Assembly: GCA_029948255.1 (NCBI GenBank)
Contig: JALIZF010001917.1
Span: 248,001 to 312,000, forward strand
Length of the DNA stretch: 64,000 nucleotides
Direction: 5' to 3'
Source: Telmatactis stephensoni
Lineage: Eukaryota; Cnidaria; Anthozoa; Actiniaria; Isophelliidae
Shown here: in pieces, positions 33,944 to 46,618 of the stretch
Numbering within the stretch: the first letter of the stretch is position 1
Layout of the letters: every line of letters starts with the position of its first letter
Program-made: the position numbers and the translations under genes
The notes under the pieces: model-generated
What the model was told of the DNA's origin: nothing
The model's database searches: none
Seen by the model: only the letters and a program-made list of their open reading frames with translations

Positions 33944-34677
33944 TGCACTTTTTGCGATCGACTTTTTCAGTTTTGCGCCTTGTCTAAAAAGAACAGAAAA
34001 GGAAAAGAAAAGGAAAAAAAAAAGAAAAAGCTTTTTCTTGGGCTCAGTAAAATACGGTAAAATACCCCAAACGCAGTATGATGTTTGGGAACCCTGTTTT
34101 GAATCCTACAATTGAAAGCATTTGGAATTGAATTAAAGAAAATGGCGGAACAAGAAAGCTTGGAAGAGTTTATTTCTATATTTTAATTCAATTCATGAAT
34201 CAAAGCTGGATGACAACATGGCGTCTTTGCAAAACAGTTCTTTGCTAAGTTCAGAGCTTTCAGGAAGAAAATTGAACAGTTTTTCTACGTATTTTTGTGG
34301 CAATTTAGACTGAACAGTGTAACACTGAAATCAAGTCGCGCACTTCTCGTAGACGATAATCTTCTACTTCAAACTGAACGGAATGTACATACAGGCGCTG
34401 GACGATTTGGAAGGAAATGGAAAACCTGAAAGCTTACAGATGAATAATACAAACTGCTCAGGAAGAAAAGATGCTGCTTATTGTTAATCGTTATTGCAGT
34501 GAGTACAAAGATTTAACTATACTGTTATAGTTTTCATTCGCGCACCAAGTGCAATATGCTTACTTCGTTCACAAATACTTAAAATATATACATTTTCTTA
34601 TATAAGAAATGACAGTCATTTTGTTTATTTTGCGCGCTACAGCGCATGCCCGTCGCCATCTTGACCCAAACTTCTGG
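33944..34677. other. insertion of unknown origin in copy B
   Basis: Has no counterpart in copy A; it replaces the 3' part of Kazal exon 1. No gene was recognised. A GA-rich run lies at about 33991-34030. Confidence 0.45.
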
Positions 34678-34821
34678 CAATGAGACATTCATTGTTATAT
34701 ATGTTGCCGTCGCTACCACAAACAGGTCTTAAGATTTTTGTGCAAGCTTTGTTGCACACGCAGACAGCTTTATTGTCCTTGACTGTGCAAAGGGCACAGT
34801 CAAGGGCAACGCTGCAGGGAT
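34678..34821 (-). pseudogene. Kazal exon 1 of copy B, truncated
   Basis: The acceptor and first ~48 codons match 10635-10841 ([33 protein letters not shown]), then homology stops. The frame runs into unrelated sequence and reaches a TAG at about 34637-34639. The last two cysteines and the donor are missing. Confidence 0.85.
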
Positions 34822-36020
34822 CTAGTCAGTAAAAAATACCATGATAAAAACATCCCTGAAAAAGGCAGGAGTTTTTTTCAACCATTGAAGAGATTCAGCA
34901 AATTCAAAATAATAGATATTGTTGGAGAAGAAAACTCCAGTGTTATCATCACTCTACAACATTCAACACAAGCTAAGGCGTGGAAAATTTAATACGTTAC
35001 AAAAAAAGTTCAAACTTTTTAACTTTCTGCAACAATGTTTTTGTTTTGAGAAATGTACATCTTGGCAGTCGTTGTTGTCAGACATGATACCCTCGGGAAT
35101 TTTGCTTTCGCAACAAAATCCCTAAAATTGCATTGCGGCCAGCGCGAGAAAAAATTGCACCGTGTACTGGCAATTTAAAACTCTTGAAAGGCAGTTAAAT
35201 GAAACGAGTCTTGACGCAGGAAAATGGCGTCAAATATAATTAATGGGCAAATTGCATGTAATTCAAATTGATTGTACCAAATGTTTTTGCTATCTAACAA
35301 AATGTTTGATCCGATTATAATCTTACAACAGATTTATATTCAGAATAAAGACCCGCTTGAGAATGATGTCGGAGACATCGAAACGTCGCGAAATATGTGT
35401 TTTGTCGTTCTCAGTAAAATCTTGCTCCAAAGCCAATATCTTTTGTTATATAATTATCCTTATAAATGATACTTTGTTATATTTTGTACTCTTTGATATT
35501 TTGTAAAATGTATAATAACCTACAATGTATCTACCCCGATGGTATACTAATAAAGATGATGATGAGTATAGTATGATATTGGCGACAACAGAACTGAGAT
35601 CGCGGAATAATCAACGTGCTCATACCAATTTGAATTTAGAGACCATATAAATGTTCTAAAATGCAATTCAAATTAATATTTTTATATCAGTCACTTACAT
35701 TTCCTCTAGTCAAATTTTCCATGAAAAGGCATGCAATCACCTTACTTCTCGTATCCAAAGCCAATTCCGTTGATTTCTAAACATGTTTACACCTAAAGGG
35801 GTACTCAATCTAATTGCAATTTAGCAATTCACCCTATCCCAAAAAATTCCGATCATTCCTAAGTCCCTCAAAACAGATATAATGGGCCCTTAGGCCTATT
35901 ATAAAAACTCATGATCAATTTTTTAAAGTAAAAATATTATAATTATTAGAAAATACTGATACACTAAATTATTGCGAAAAAAGCTATACATATAAGCTAC
36001 TCTAGATTATGCACACTCAC
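34822..36020. other. intron of copy B
   Basis: Partly collinear with 10842-11383 and longer by inserted AT-rich sequence (about 35215-35930). No gene seen. Confidence 0.4.
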
Positions 36021-36044
36021 CTGGCCTAGGTACAAAGTATGAAC
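36021..36044 (-). CDS. micro-exon of copy B
   Basis: 24 nt, GSYFVPRP, borders CCTAG and GTGAGTG. A 25-bp stretch including the donor is repeated just upstream (to about 36076). Confidence 0.55.
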
Positions 36045-36129
36045 CTAGGCTACTCTAGATTATACACACTCACCTAATCAATCGTTAAAAAACAAGTTTT
36101 ATTAGAAAGACGTGATCAATGATCTTCAC

Positions 36130-36191
36130 CTGGTGACAAACTGACAGTTCCAATCATAACCACTGAAATCAAGATTCACTTGGTTCATCAT
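36130..36191 (-). pseudogene. signal-peptide exon of copy B, +1 frameshift
   Basis: 62 nt against 61 in copy A: an extra base after ATGATGAACCAAGT turns the hydrophobic core into another frame. An internal ATG (MIGTVSLSP) would restore frame but leaves no signal peptide. Confidence 0.75.
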
Positions 36192-36368
36192 AATTGTTGA
36201 TCGCTAATTTTGCATTTTTTCAAGTGTGTGTTTCCTGGATGAATAAAATACGGGAGAACAGTTTTTAGAAAGTATGACTCGGGTAATCTATTTTGGGGAT
36301 AAACTAACGGATAATTATCATGATACGAGTCAACAAAAGACAAAAACTAAAAATGAACAAGTTCTTAC

Positions 36369-36445
36369 CGTTACGTTGTTAACAGGATCAAGCAAAATAC
36401 TCGTCGATAGATCGGCCTCTTCAAAAGTGTGATCGAAACTGTACT
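36369..36445 (-). other. noncoding exon 1 / promoter remnant of copy B
   Basis: The donor and exon match copy A. Upstream, CACGTG is kept but TATAAAATAAGC has been deleted (GGTACTAATAAACTATTG), so the TATA motif is gone. Confidence 0.55.
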
Positions 36446-38424
36446 TGAACAATAGTTTATTAGTACCACGTGATTAACCTATATTTAGGGACGATTTCAA
36501 CCAATCAGAGACTTTTCGTGTTATTTTTTTACGAAATATATTTGGTATGCTTTTAGCTGCTGAGATAATTAATTGTGAGTCATTAACAAGGCAATAAAAA
36601 ATTATCGTATATGAAGTGTTTATATTTATCTCTATTTAGTATGAGATCATTAAAGTCCGAATATCAAATGAAATATAGATTGGATAAATACAAAACAGGT
36701 TTTTTCTTTTAGCATGTACTCCTTAATAAAGTAAACGTATAAATTATCATTATCAAATCAGCGGAAAAAAATAATTCTATTAATAACTATAGGAACAATA
36801 ACTAGGAACAAGGAAGTATTTACGGACTCTGAATAAATAGAATAGATTATAAACATGAAGCAATTGTTTCTCTAGCTTTAGAGTCAATTTAGAAGGTAAA
36901 CTATTAGTAAACTAAGCAACGTAGAAGGCTTCTCTTCTCTTCTCTTCTCTTCTCTTCTCTTCTCTACGTATAGTACATGCAGTTCTATGTGATTTCTCCC
37001 TACGATCTTACATAAAGTTAACAATACCTATGCTATACTCGAATTAAACGAACCGTTTCCATTATATAGGTGATTCTTAAACTGGACAATTGCTCTATTT
37101 CTATAAAATAAGTGAAATCTTATTGTAAAGTTTCTCCAAGAGATTGCGATGCAAAGTAATGTTTCGAAGATGTTACGTTGAGTTTCCTTCGTTTCTCAAT
37201 ATGCAAGAATTTCAACTCCAAATCATTACATTTTGTCTATGAAAAATATCGAAAACCTATAGATCAGTATATCGAATATCCATGTCATTTCTTGAAGCTT
37301 TATTCCTTCACTATTTTGGAATCTATTGACTAGTATTCATTTTATATCTTTATTTAGCAGATTTATCACAGACGTTTTGATGTGATTTGCACATTTTCAC
37401 GGTTTCTGAGTATTCCGCATGATTCCTCTCTTAAGTACAGTATTTCAATATATATATTAAATGAAGCAAATCTAAAAATTATATTTAGAATAGTTTCAAT
37501 CAAGCGTGTGTGTGTTTCCCGGTGTACGTATGGCTTTCACTTACGTCAGCGAAAACATTTTTTTAGTTCCGTTTCAAATCCAGTTCCTAATATAAATCGA
37601 ATAATTTTCTTGTACCCGAAAAAGCAGTAATTTGGAAAATTTGCCTCGCTCTGAAATTTAGTTAAGATGAACGAGTTAAAATGAGTGTGTGTTTCAATGA
37701 TACGTACTCTTGATAAAGAATTGTAAACGAAGCCGGCATAGTGGTGCAACCTACTCATCATCGTGGCGGCCAAAATAGCAAGCTATAAGACATAATGATA
37801 TATCTCAGTTTCGTCACAATTACCTTTATTATCAAGCTGTATGCCTAAACACATACAATCAATAAGCTATAAATTTGTCCGTTTTTGAGTCTCTAGAAAA
37901 CGTGTGATGGAACTGAATCGCCTTGAAAAATCTGCCTGGCGATACTACATTCTTCGATCATGCTATCCTTCACAACCCAAACAACAGAAACGGCCCACAT
38001 TTTCGGGAAATACTTGTTTCGGGATATAACGGAAAATGCCGGGACGCAAACTTTCAGTCAGTAATTTAATAAATAGGTTATAGCAGTTTAACTTTTTGAT
38101 ATATCACATGAAAGCTAAGATTCAAGGCCGGGTTGACAAAGATTTCAATTAGTCCAGGAAGTCCATTCCGGTGTAGTATATATTGTGCTTTCAATTCAAA
38201 GTGAATGTATTACTAATACGGAACAACAGTGTGACATCGAATAGCTTATATAGAAAGAAATAACGATAAAGTGGAAGAAACAGAATGAAAACAGACATCA
38301 GTTTAAAAAACGTAATTTAATAATTCGACAAAAAGAAGCTATACAACACTGATTCACTTGGAATAGGCATGACAGTTATAGACCAACACGGAAGAAAATG
38401 AATTGAAGCGAATAATAATATTAC
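36446..38424. other. noncoding duplicated sequence (copy B)
   Basis: Collinear with 11869-14035 of copy A, with the TCTTC array reduced to about 36930-36965 and a copy-specific insertion at about 36966-37150. No gene is seen. Confidence 0.5.
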
Positions 38425-38432
38425 CTGATACC

Positions 38433-39213
38433 ATAGTTAATAGAGGGGATGTCCCCTCTAAACAGGGTAGTAATGGGGGTGGTCTGGTGTCAGTTGTCAG
38501 TCAGAATTTAGCTCCTTTGTCAGTTGTCAGCTAAAAATTAAGTCATTTGTCAGTTGTCAGTACAATTCTTAGTTTGTCAGTAAAATATTAGTTAAACATT
38601 AATTTTCAACATTCTTTTTTCACATTGCGCATGTTTTTAGCAATAAAACACTATTTTTACTTCATACGTAGTTTTAAAGATGCTTTTAAAACCTTTTTTT
38701 CATGTTTTGTTTTGCTTTTGTGATGCTCAAGAGGATTTACAAGGACCATCGTGCATGTACATGTTAAGGCACAAAATATATTACATGCAGATATTATTTG
38801 AATATTTCATTTTCTGATACCCCTATAAACAAAATACTCTGCTTTTTCACTATTTATATTGTGACACTGGCTAGTAATCCGAGCCGGTATATACTTGCTA
38901 CACGTGGCCAGTTTAATATTTACCAGAACTAGAGTCCAGACAATCAAAACCTTCACTCAGTAGACATGTTCAAAGTCGACACAGAGAACCCAAAAGCAAA
39001 TAAGTGCCATTTGTGGTCCTTTCAGCGGCATTTATACGAGTTCTTAAGATTTTATCTGTACATTTTAGATAAGCAACAAAAAATGTCAGTTGTCAGTTAT
39101 CATTTTTGTTGTCAGTTATCAGTACAAAAAAGCCTTGTTTGTCAGTTGTCAGTAGCATTTTTGGCCATTTATCAGTTGTCAGTTAACCCCATTACTACCC
39201 TGTCTAAACTATG
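38433..39213. mobile_element. ~780-bp DNA element with 7-8 bp TSD
   Basis: Flanked by CTGATACC on both sides (38425-38432, 39214-39221); copy A has one CTGATACG there (about 14037), an empty site. The terminal repeats share CATAGTT and ACAGGGTAGTAATGGGG in opposite orientation. Clusters of GTCAGTTGTCAGT lie near both ends. The 83-codon ORF at 38966 shows no transposase features. A non-autonomous hAT-like or P-like element is possible. Confidence 0.82.
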
Positions 39214-39221
39214 CTGATACC

Positions 39222-40279
39222 TTAAAAAGATAAGTGCGAAATTTCTTGAGAAACAAGGAAAGTCATTTGATGTTGTAAATTATTATAATTGTACTAAATA
39301 GTTACTAGGTTTTATCGTCACGTTTTGATCAATACATTTTTTTTTTTTTGCCCAATCGATTATTGAATCCAGGGTGAATCATTCGCGTGCCCTTCGTTTA
39401 AGACCCTTTCAGCAATATTTGCGGTTGATTGCAATATATAATTTATAATAATATATAATTTTTTTGCCGAGGAGTTTTGCGCACATGATTTGCAAAGAAA
39501 AATAGACCTGTCTTACATGTGTTAAAGGACAACTGTAAGCTAAAACTTGATATTTATTTGACAATTTAGACCTTCTTAATCACAATTTTAAAAGTTTTTC
39601 CTCGAGATTTCGAACCATTTTTGTAGAAAAAAACCCAATGATGTCTTGAGAAAAGCGTTTTGATGACGTCAAGCATGGCACCTGCTTCTGCAAATTGGAC
39701 ATATTTAGCAAGTTCAAAATTAAAATACGATTTCTTGCGGAATCTATATCCAAAACAAATGAGTGGAAACGGTCCAATCTGAGGCTTTTGAGGCATGGAA
39801 GGGAATTTCATTTATTCCCAATGCTTGATGTTGTCAAATAGCCATTCTCAAAACTTCGATTATTCTTTTCTACATATGGAAATGAAATCGCCCCGCCCAT
39901 AAAATAGTGAATATAAAGATCTAAAGCGTTAATTGTGTAGTTCTCCCTTAAGGTGTTGATCAGTGTCTAGTATCGGTCCATGAAAGTAACGAAAAGATTT
40001 TCGCGTGCAGCGTGCAAACCTAGGTACATATATTTCAGCTTTGTTGCTGAGAAAGAGAGCGAAATTAAAAAGGTGCAGGTTTTTAGCACTCCTTAAAGAA
40101 GCTAAGGATTGGAAAGTAAGATATCATTTATCATGATGCTAATTACAAGGTCAATCGTCTGGGCATCCTCTTTTACTCCGAGGAAGGACGGAAAGTTTCA
40201 AGAAACTTCGATACAGCGGTACAGATTAGTTGAATTCCACAGCTTCTGAATCCTTCCAGAAATCGAGTTATTAGATAAA
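39222..40279. other. noncoding duplicated sequence (copy B)
   Basis: Collinear with 14038-15246. No gene seen. Confidence 0.45.
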
Positions 40280-41710
40280 CTACAGTACAAGTATGATAGC
40301 AAAGATAGAACGTAGTAGGACCTGGTAGATCTGAAGAATCCATTTACCTTAATTGATGGAAAATATAATTTCAAACTGTTCGAAGTGACCGCCATATTGC
40401 TTACTTTAGAACCCAGTGCCTCTCCACATCTTTAATTCCGTATGTGTTTCGACGTCTCGTAAGCTTGATCAAAACAAAATTATTTAATGACCAAAAATAG
40501 CATTCCCAGCAGAGATGCTAGATTCTAATTGGCCCGATCAAGTCCCAAAGGAACAATAGAACAATAGAACAATGAAACTTCGCCGAATAGACTACCCCAA
40601 TTAGACATTATATTTATTAAGTGTCTAGGTAGCGCAGCGGTCTAAGGTGATATCTAAAGGTATGGATTAGGGTCCGGATATCGTCTCCCTCCCTGGCCTT
40701 CGGGCTAAGACAACTGTTATATGTAGCACCGGGATAGCGTGGATGGGGCCGAAATCTTCATCCTTAACGTAAGTCGATTCGATGTCTCAGCTTCTATGAA
40801 TGTCTCGGGAGAATCGTCCCAATTCTTTTTCATTTTTTTTCGATTTATTTTAATTTTCCTTTCTAGTGTCCGGGGGGTGCTGACCCAGTAGGAATTAGAG
40901 TTCACGAGTTCGAGCCCTGTCGAGACCTTTTTCTTTTTCCTTTTTTCTTCTTTTTTTCATTAGTGTTTTCATGTTTTAATCTTTTTTGTTTTCTGTACAT
41001 TCTAGATTGATGAAAAATCTTGATTTCATGAACACAGAATACTAAATAAATAAAATAACTTGCGCAATCTCTGCAACCTCGTCCTCAGGCCCTTTCGTTT
41101 TCCCACCCTCCAAGCGAAGGAAAAGAGCCTGGGAACGCGTATATTGAATTCTTATTAAATCAATTACATATCAATTTCACAATGCAAGGATAAATTTGAT
41201 GATGAAGACTGATGTTCTGCGACTGGACATATTTTTTTTGCAAGAAGCCATGATTGACGCTTTTGTGAGAGCTGAGCCCCACTATCAAGTGAATAGTGAT
41301 CATGAACTGTTTTTGCTGAATTTCTTTCTCAGATCTAAATAAAAAGCGTGCGTCAATAAAAAGCCTTTTTTCATATATCTACTTTTATCCATTCAGATAT
41401 TGCAGTGCAAATCAGATATTGTGCGAAATTTAAAAATGAAAATGCAGAAAAGTCACTAAAACTGAGTTTAATTGGAAATCTACGTGTTTGAAAAGCGAAT
41501 CGTAATCGATAGCTGATCTTAAGCTCGTAGTTTGTATCGAACACTTCCCGAATTAGTGACTTTGGATACATTTCCATGGAAGCGGTATTCACACAAAAAC
41601 TGTTAAGATGTTAAAAATTGAACGTAGTCCAAGTGTCTATTTAACGTTTTACCAATAATTGGTTTATTATTCGAAATATCATTTCATCTACTGATCACGA
41701 GCTGCGTAAG
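40280..41710. repeat. duplicated block X, copy B
   Basis: Matches 346-1778 and 15247-16990; it lacks the two insertions of copy A and the palindrome of copy C, so it is closest to the ancestral form. Confidence 0.85.
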
Positions 41711-43223
41711 TACACACCAGAGTTAATAGTCCCTCTGTCTTTAATCATATGGGCAAGCCGAACAGGAACCATGGGTTAGACTTTCCGTCAGTCTACCATT
41801 TGACATCGGTCAACTGTTCGTATCATATCGATCATTATTGTACTAAGATAACTTGAATAACACGTACAGCCTTATAGGATAGTCCCACCTATTTTTGCAT
41901 ATGCACCTGGCTACGCCCTAGTCAACTTCTACCATGAATTTCTTTCTTATTTGGATTTACGTTTTAGATACTTTTACACTTGTTGATAACCCTTCACTTT
42001 TGTATCTTCCGTTTTGTTTTTTAAAGACTGTTTCTTGATGCGGTATATATCATCGCTTTTAAGACTCTCTAGCAGTAACTCATATTGCCCGTATTTTTAA
42101 ACACAACAGTATGTCGTCGGGGGGCGAGGCTTGACGGCTGTCTATATATTATAAAGATTTCCGCTAATCTATCATTCCGCAATGTATTCTTCCTTGTCAT
42201 ACATTCTGAATGTTAAATGTGCGGTATAAGGGGTCATATACTACTGACATGCATGGATTCTCGTTTGATTGGGGCCTTCTTCAAAATGTATTTCAAATGA
42301 CATGAAATGTCATGGATGTTTTCTGCTCTCGCCCCGTAAAAACTCTATGGCTGTAAAATAAATATAACGGCCAAACTAAATTTGTTACACGTGATCTTTT
42401 AAATGGAACATTTCCTATCCGTTTGGCACTTCTAGCAGTGGGGTTTTTGCGGGAATTTAATTTTGCAGATTGGCGATTTTTGGCGTTTTGCGTCATTTTT
42501 GCTATAGGTAAAGATCCATTTTTCTTGCTGGGATTAATTTTTCTTTCAAGAATGGAAAGAAGAAATATGGGATTACAGATGGGTTTTCTCAGTGAAGTAC
42601 CTCTGGGGGCTGATATGTTAAAGTATCTATGTAATCATATAGTTTCAAGGGTATGGTAAAGCAAATTTTTGCAAGATGTTTTTATGCACCGAAACACCCC
42701 AAACCAAACAAAAACCAAACCAATCAACCAACTAACCAACCAAACAAAAACACATAAATGTGCCACAGGTTACGGTAGCTGGGGGAGAGGGTAAGAAGCT
42801 TTTATGCACCACTAGGATTTTTAGCACAGCCCACATCACTCTTTTTGCTAAACTTTAAGCAGTTTTATGCCTTGTTGTGAGCAGTAATAAAGCTTTCACT
42901 AAAAGAATGATACAAGTACACTTCATAAATAAGAATTTTATTTAAAAAATTGTTGTGGATAGGATAGTTATGTTATAGATTACATTTGTATTATTATGTC
43001 ACCAGGATAAAAAAGGCGAGCAATAGTTATACATATATAATTGCTACCCTTATACATGTACTAGCTAGCTGCCATTGGAATGCAGACTTAAAGATTCTTC
43101 TACCATAACAATAATAAAAAAAAGAAGACCTGCAGCTTATTTAAAAGCCATTTCCAATTTAGATAATTTTATTTATTGTTCTGATTTATTTTGGATTAAA
43201 GATTGTTGAAAATTTTCTCTCTT
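41711..43223. other. intergenic, no gene seen
   Basis: The 78-codon ORF at 42423 overlaps a stretch (GCGGGAATTTAATTTTGCAG, then TGGCGATTTTTGGCGTTTTG) that looks like a dispersed repeat. A CAAACC/AACCAA-rich run lies at about 42695-42755. Confidence 0.4.
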
Positions 43224-43384
43224 CAGGGACAGATCCAGCTAGGAAGAGCTGCATTATGGAAATCATAAATGGTCCTGAGGATTAAGGATATATTTGCATT
43301 GGGAGAAGTTGAGTAGAAAAGGGCCCAAAATCATCTCAGGAGGGGGTGCATACCCACTGCATCTCTCCCCTAAATCTGTCCCTG
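43224..43384. mobile_element. MITE-like, CAGGGRCRGATCYAGG family
   Basis: The ends are CAGGGACAGATCCAG and, inverted, CAGGGACAGATTTAGGGG. Related ends occur at 47383-47549 and 62286-62454. Confidence 0.5.
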
Positions 43385-43575
43385 CATCTGAGAAAAATTG
43401 AATGCTTAAATGATAGTGAATTGTGTATGCACTTGTATATATATTTTAAAAATTTTGCCATTGAGCTAATTCTGATGGTTCAATTTTTAAATAATCTTTG
43501 ATGAGAATGGCATCTCCTGTATATAAGTGATTGTTATTCTGCAAAAGCGATTGTATCAAGCTAAAAATGTAATTC

Positions 43576-43692
43576 AGTGGCTGCACAACTAGTCTCCTTT
43601 GCAGCTGTTTTTAGTCTCGTCACGCCATGCATGGGAGGGAACGTTTGGCATGACAAGACTAAAAATGGCTGCGAAGGAGAATACTGCACAAC
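43576..43692. mobile_element. short hairpin MITE
   Basis: The arms share GTGCAG, TCTCCTTYGCAGC and TTTTTAGTC in opposite orientation, around a loop at CATGCATGGGAGGGAACG. Under 120 bp. Confidence 0.6.
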
Positions 43693-44368
43693 AAGGGAGG
43701 ACAAAAGTGCAAAATGTCCACTTACAATGTGATATTTTGAATAACTTTGTATCATGTTTCTTCAAAAAAGCACCAACTCTCAAAAAGTGTCCATTTTGGC
43801 AGGACAACACTGAATAATTGATTCCTCACTGCCACAAGCTCCCTTTCTTCCCCTTGTTTTTATAGCACAGGCAATGACATCTGTGAGATTAAAAGGCTTA
43901 TAAAAAGTCAAGAAAGAGTATGTCCAATTTAAGGCAATCTCGCCTGTTTTTTTTAATGAATATGAGCTACGAGCCTTATTCACCAAAAATTCATATTAAT
44001 TCAGTAAGTTATAGTTTCATAAATTTCCATTTTTGAAATTTTAATTTGGAGCAAATGTCCAGTTGAATTGTTTTGTCATCACCGATACTCAAGCACAAAC
44101 CAGTAGCCGGATTGAAGAGTAGGCCTTTTTTCTATGGAAAAACAAAAACATACAAAAACTTCATTTAATGATTAATTCACTTTGTGCAAGAGTGAAAATT
44201 CACATATCATTTGAGAATGCTTTCATGACATTAACAGGCCTTAATTTGTACATATATTGAAATGCATCTTGCTGTCAACTATTCTTTTTTGTTTTTGAAT
44301 TTGAAGGTTGAGGAAAAGGGTCAGGAATGGGGTGGGGTGAGTAGGGAGGTACTGCCTGAGCCTTCAAA
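43693..44368. other. intergenic downstream of the GALNT gene
   Basis: No gene recognised. Confidence 0.4.
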
Positions 44369-46587
44369 CTATCCCTGAAGGTGCACAACAAGTCCAGCCT
44401 TGTTAACACAGTGTGTGGCACAGAGTTGTCCTTTTGAAATAAAGATGCAGGTAATGTAAGTGTCACAGGTAGAGATTTTTGGGAGTGCCTGGGGATAATA
44501 CATTAATTTTAGTATTTATTTGAAACACGAAAAATTCTTGACAGAAAGGATTCTTTGATGACAGTTGCCTTTTTTTCTTTGTGACTATGCCATTTACATG
44601 CAGAAAAAGTTGCCAGTCATCAGCTGAAAAGGACAACCCTCATGGTACATTGTGTGCCACACATACTGCAGTCCAGACCTGTGCAAGTAACAGAATTTTC
44701 AAGCTAAAGTATGGACCACATTGCTGGTGAAATAGTACAGAATTACACATTCTAAAATTGCTTAATGTGTGATAAATTTTATACATGTCCTATAACAGCC
44801 ATCAAATGTCATCAGTTTTATAACCATGTACCTTGAGGAACTTCCATTCTTGATTGCCTCCTTGACCATGACATTTCATGTTTTTAATACTCTTCTTGGC
44901 TTGCCAACTTGAAGCTTCCAGACACAAAAGGCTGTCTATCTTTAATTCATTATCTTCATTAAGGGACCAGTACTTTAAAACATAACAATTTAAATTAATT
45001 TCTATCAAAAGTTATAAACTTACTGAACTATAAGGGTGTTCATTTTTCATCAAACAGGCACATATGCAATATACAACTTTTCCAGTAACTTTCTCTCCAA
45101 AACAGAAGAGTTAAACCACATGTCCATCCTTGCAATAGCTGCATGCCAACATGCATGCACACAACAGACTCAGCAGTAGAATTGAATTCCATTTCTGCAA
45201 CATTCCATGCAAATGTCACAAACTGGACACTCTGTGTAATAATTGCTGACATTGCACACAGTAACATTGCAGAAAAAGTTAATGTGGAAAAAGTGAAGTT
45301 ACACCACATATCTAGGCCTTGACAAGTCATTGAGTGATCTATGAGAGATCAATGAAGATCAACTGGCACCACACAGTTGAATGTTTACTTAGCAAGACTA
45401 AGAGTAACTTTATCAATCAACAAAATTGTGACAGAAATGATGAGCAAACGAAGTCAGCTAGTTAGCAAATACCTTTGAATTTGTTTCATCACAGAAATTA
45501 AGAACCACCTTTGCTTTTTTCTCACTTGGATGCCCTGGACTATCCAAACAATACCACGGTGTTTCCTTTGCTTTCCAGCTAAAAAATATGACTTAACTAT
45601 AAAATAACAGACATGAAAAAACTGGTAAGTTGTGGTGGTGGCAGTCAATGTTTAATGCAGTGTCAGTGTCAGTGTGGTGTAGTGTTGTGTGACAGAGTGT
45701 AGCCTGACATTTCCTGAGACAGAAATGAAAGAAAAAATCTAGCTTCCTGAAGAAATGCAAATTTACAAACTTCCCTAGTTTATTAGTTGGCTGCTGTATC
45801 AACTGAGCTGCTGGAAATGTTATTTGGGAGTTCAGTGGTTAGAGCATATTCTAGAATGGTTGAAGGGTTCCAATTTCATCATGAAGTCAGGTTTGTACTT
45901 TAAATTTGTAGTAGCTGTTATTGACTGATTAATTTCATTTCTTTACCATACACAACTACTAGTAAATAATTCAATATATCTTTCATTTATAATACCAGGT
46001 AATACTCATAAATTGATAAAATACCTTTCCTTTTGAAACAACGGCAGGGTTTCTTCTCTTTTGCTGATTCCACATTGCTGGACCTCCTTGGTTTGGTATT
46101 CTCATTTCAGGGTAAACATTTTGTAGATACCACTTAAATGACTTGCATTTCAGAGCTTTCCTTAGCTGTATACGACTGGTAATATTACCAAATGGCTTCC
46201 CTTGAAGATCCTGATGAATTTCATAAAAATACTTTTTGTAATCATCCAACCAAACTTCAGCCAGTCTCATGGAATTCCAAGACATTGTGTCTCCTTTAAG
46301 GCCAGAACTGTAAGGTCTCCATTGACGGAAAACATGACCAACACGTGAGCATGGTATTATTTCTAAGTTTCCTCCACACATCCAAATCTATGGGAAGACA
46401 AGGAAGAGGGTAAGAATCTATATATGAGCTGTCACAATACATGCCCAAACCCAAATTTACCATGAGCCCGTAAATGTCTGTGCCATAATGCCCCAAATTA
46501 TTTGTTTTACATCTAAATTTTAGTGTCATTGTTCTTTTCTTTTCTTTTTCTGTCTTTCTGTCTTTCTTTCTTTCTTTCTTTTTTTTT

Positions 46588-46618
<31 letters not shown>

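Larger units (their letters stand above)
21593..36445 (-). pseudogene. Kazal-VWC gene, copy B: 13 VWC modules, damaged 5' part
   Basis: Exon order on the minus strand: noncoding exon 1 (to 36369), signal exon 36191-36130, micro-exon 36044-36021, Kazal 1 remnant 34821-34678, Kazal 2 33206-32991, then VWC exons at 31424-31212, 29406-28963, 28177-27731, 26531-26310, 25130-24909, 23727-22819 and 22042-21593. All VWC exons are open, phase 1-1, with ten cysteines per module, and total 2907 nt (969 codons). The 5' end is compromised: one extra base in the signal exon, no TATA motif, a truncated Kazal 1 and Cys-to-Arg in Kazal 2. No terminal exon was found below 21593. It may be a pseudogene with a recently duplicated VWC tail, or the VWC exons may be used from another start. 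Confidence 0.6.

Noticed and set aside
42423..42659. 78-codon plus-strand ORF as a small membrane protein
   Set aside because: The underlying DNA looks like a dispersed repeat (GGGAATTTAATTTTGCAG type) and no conservation can be judged here.
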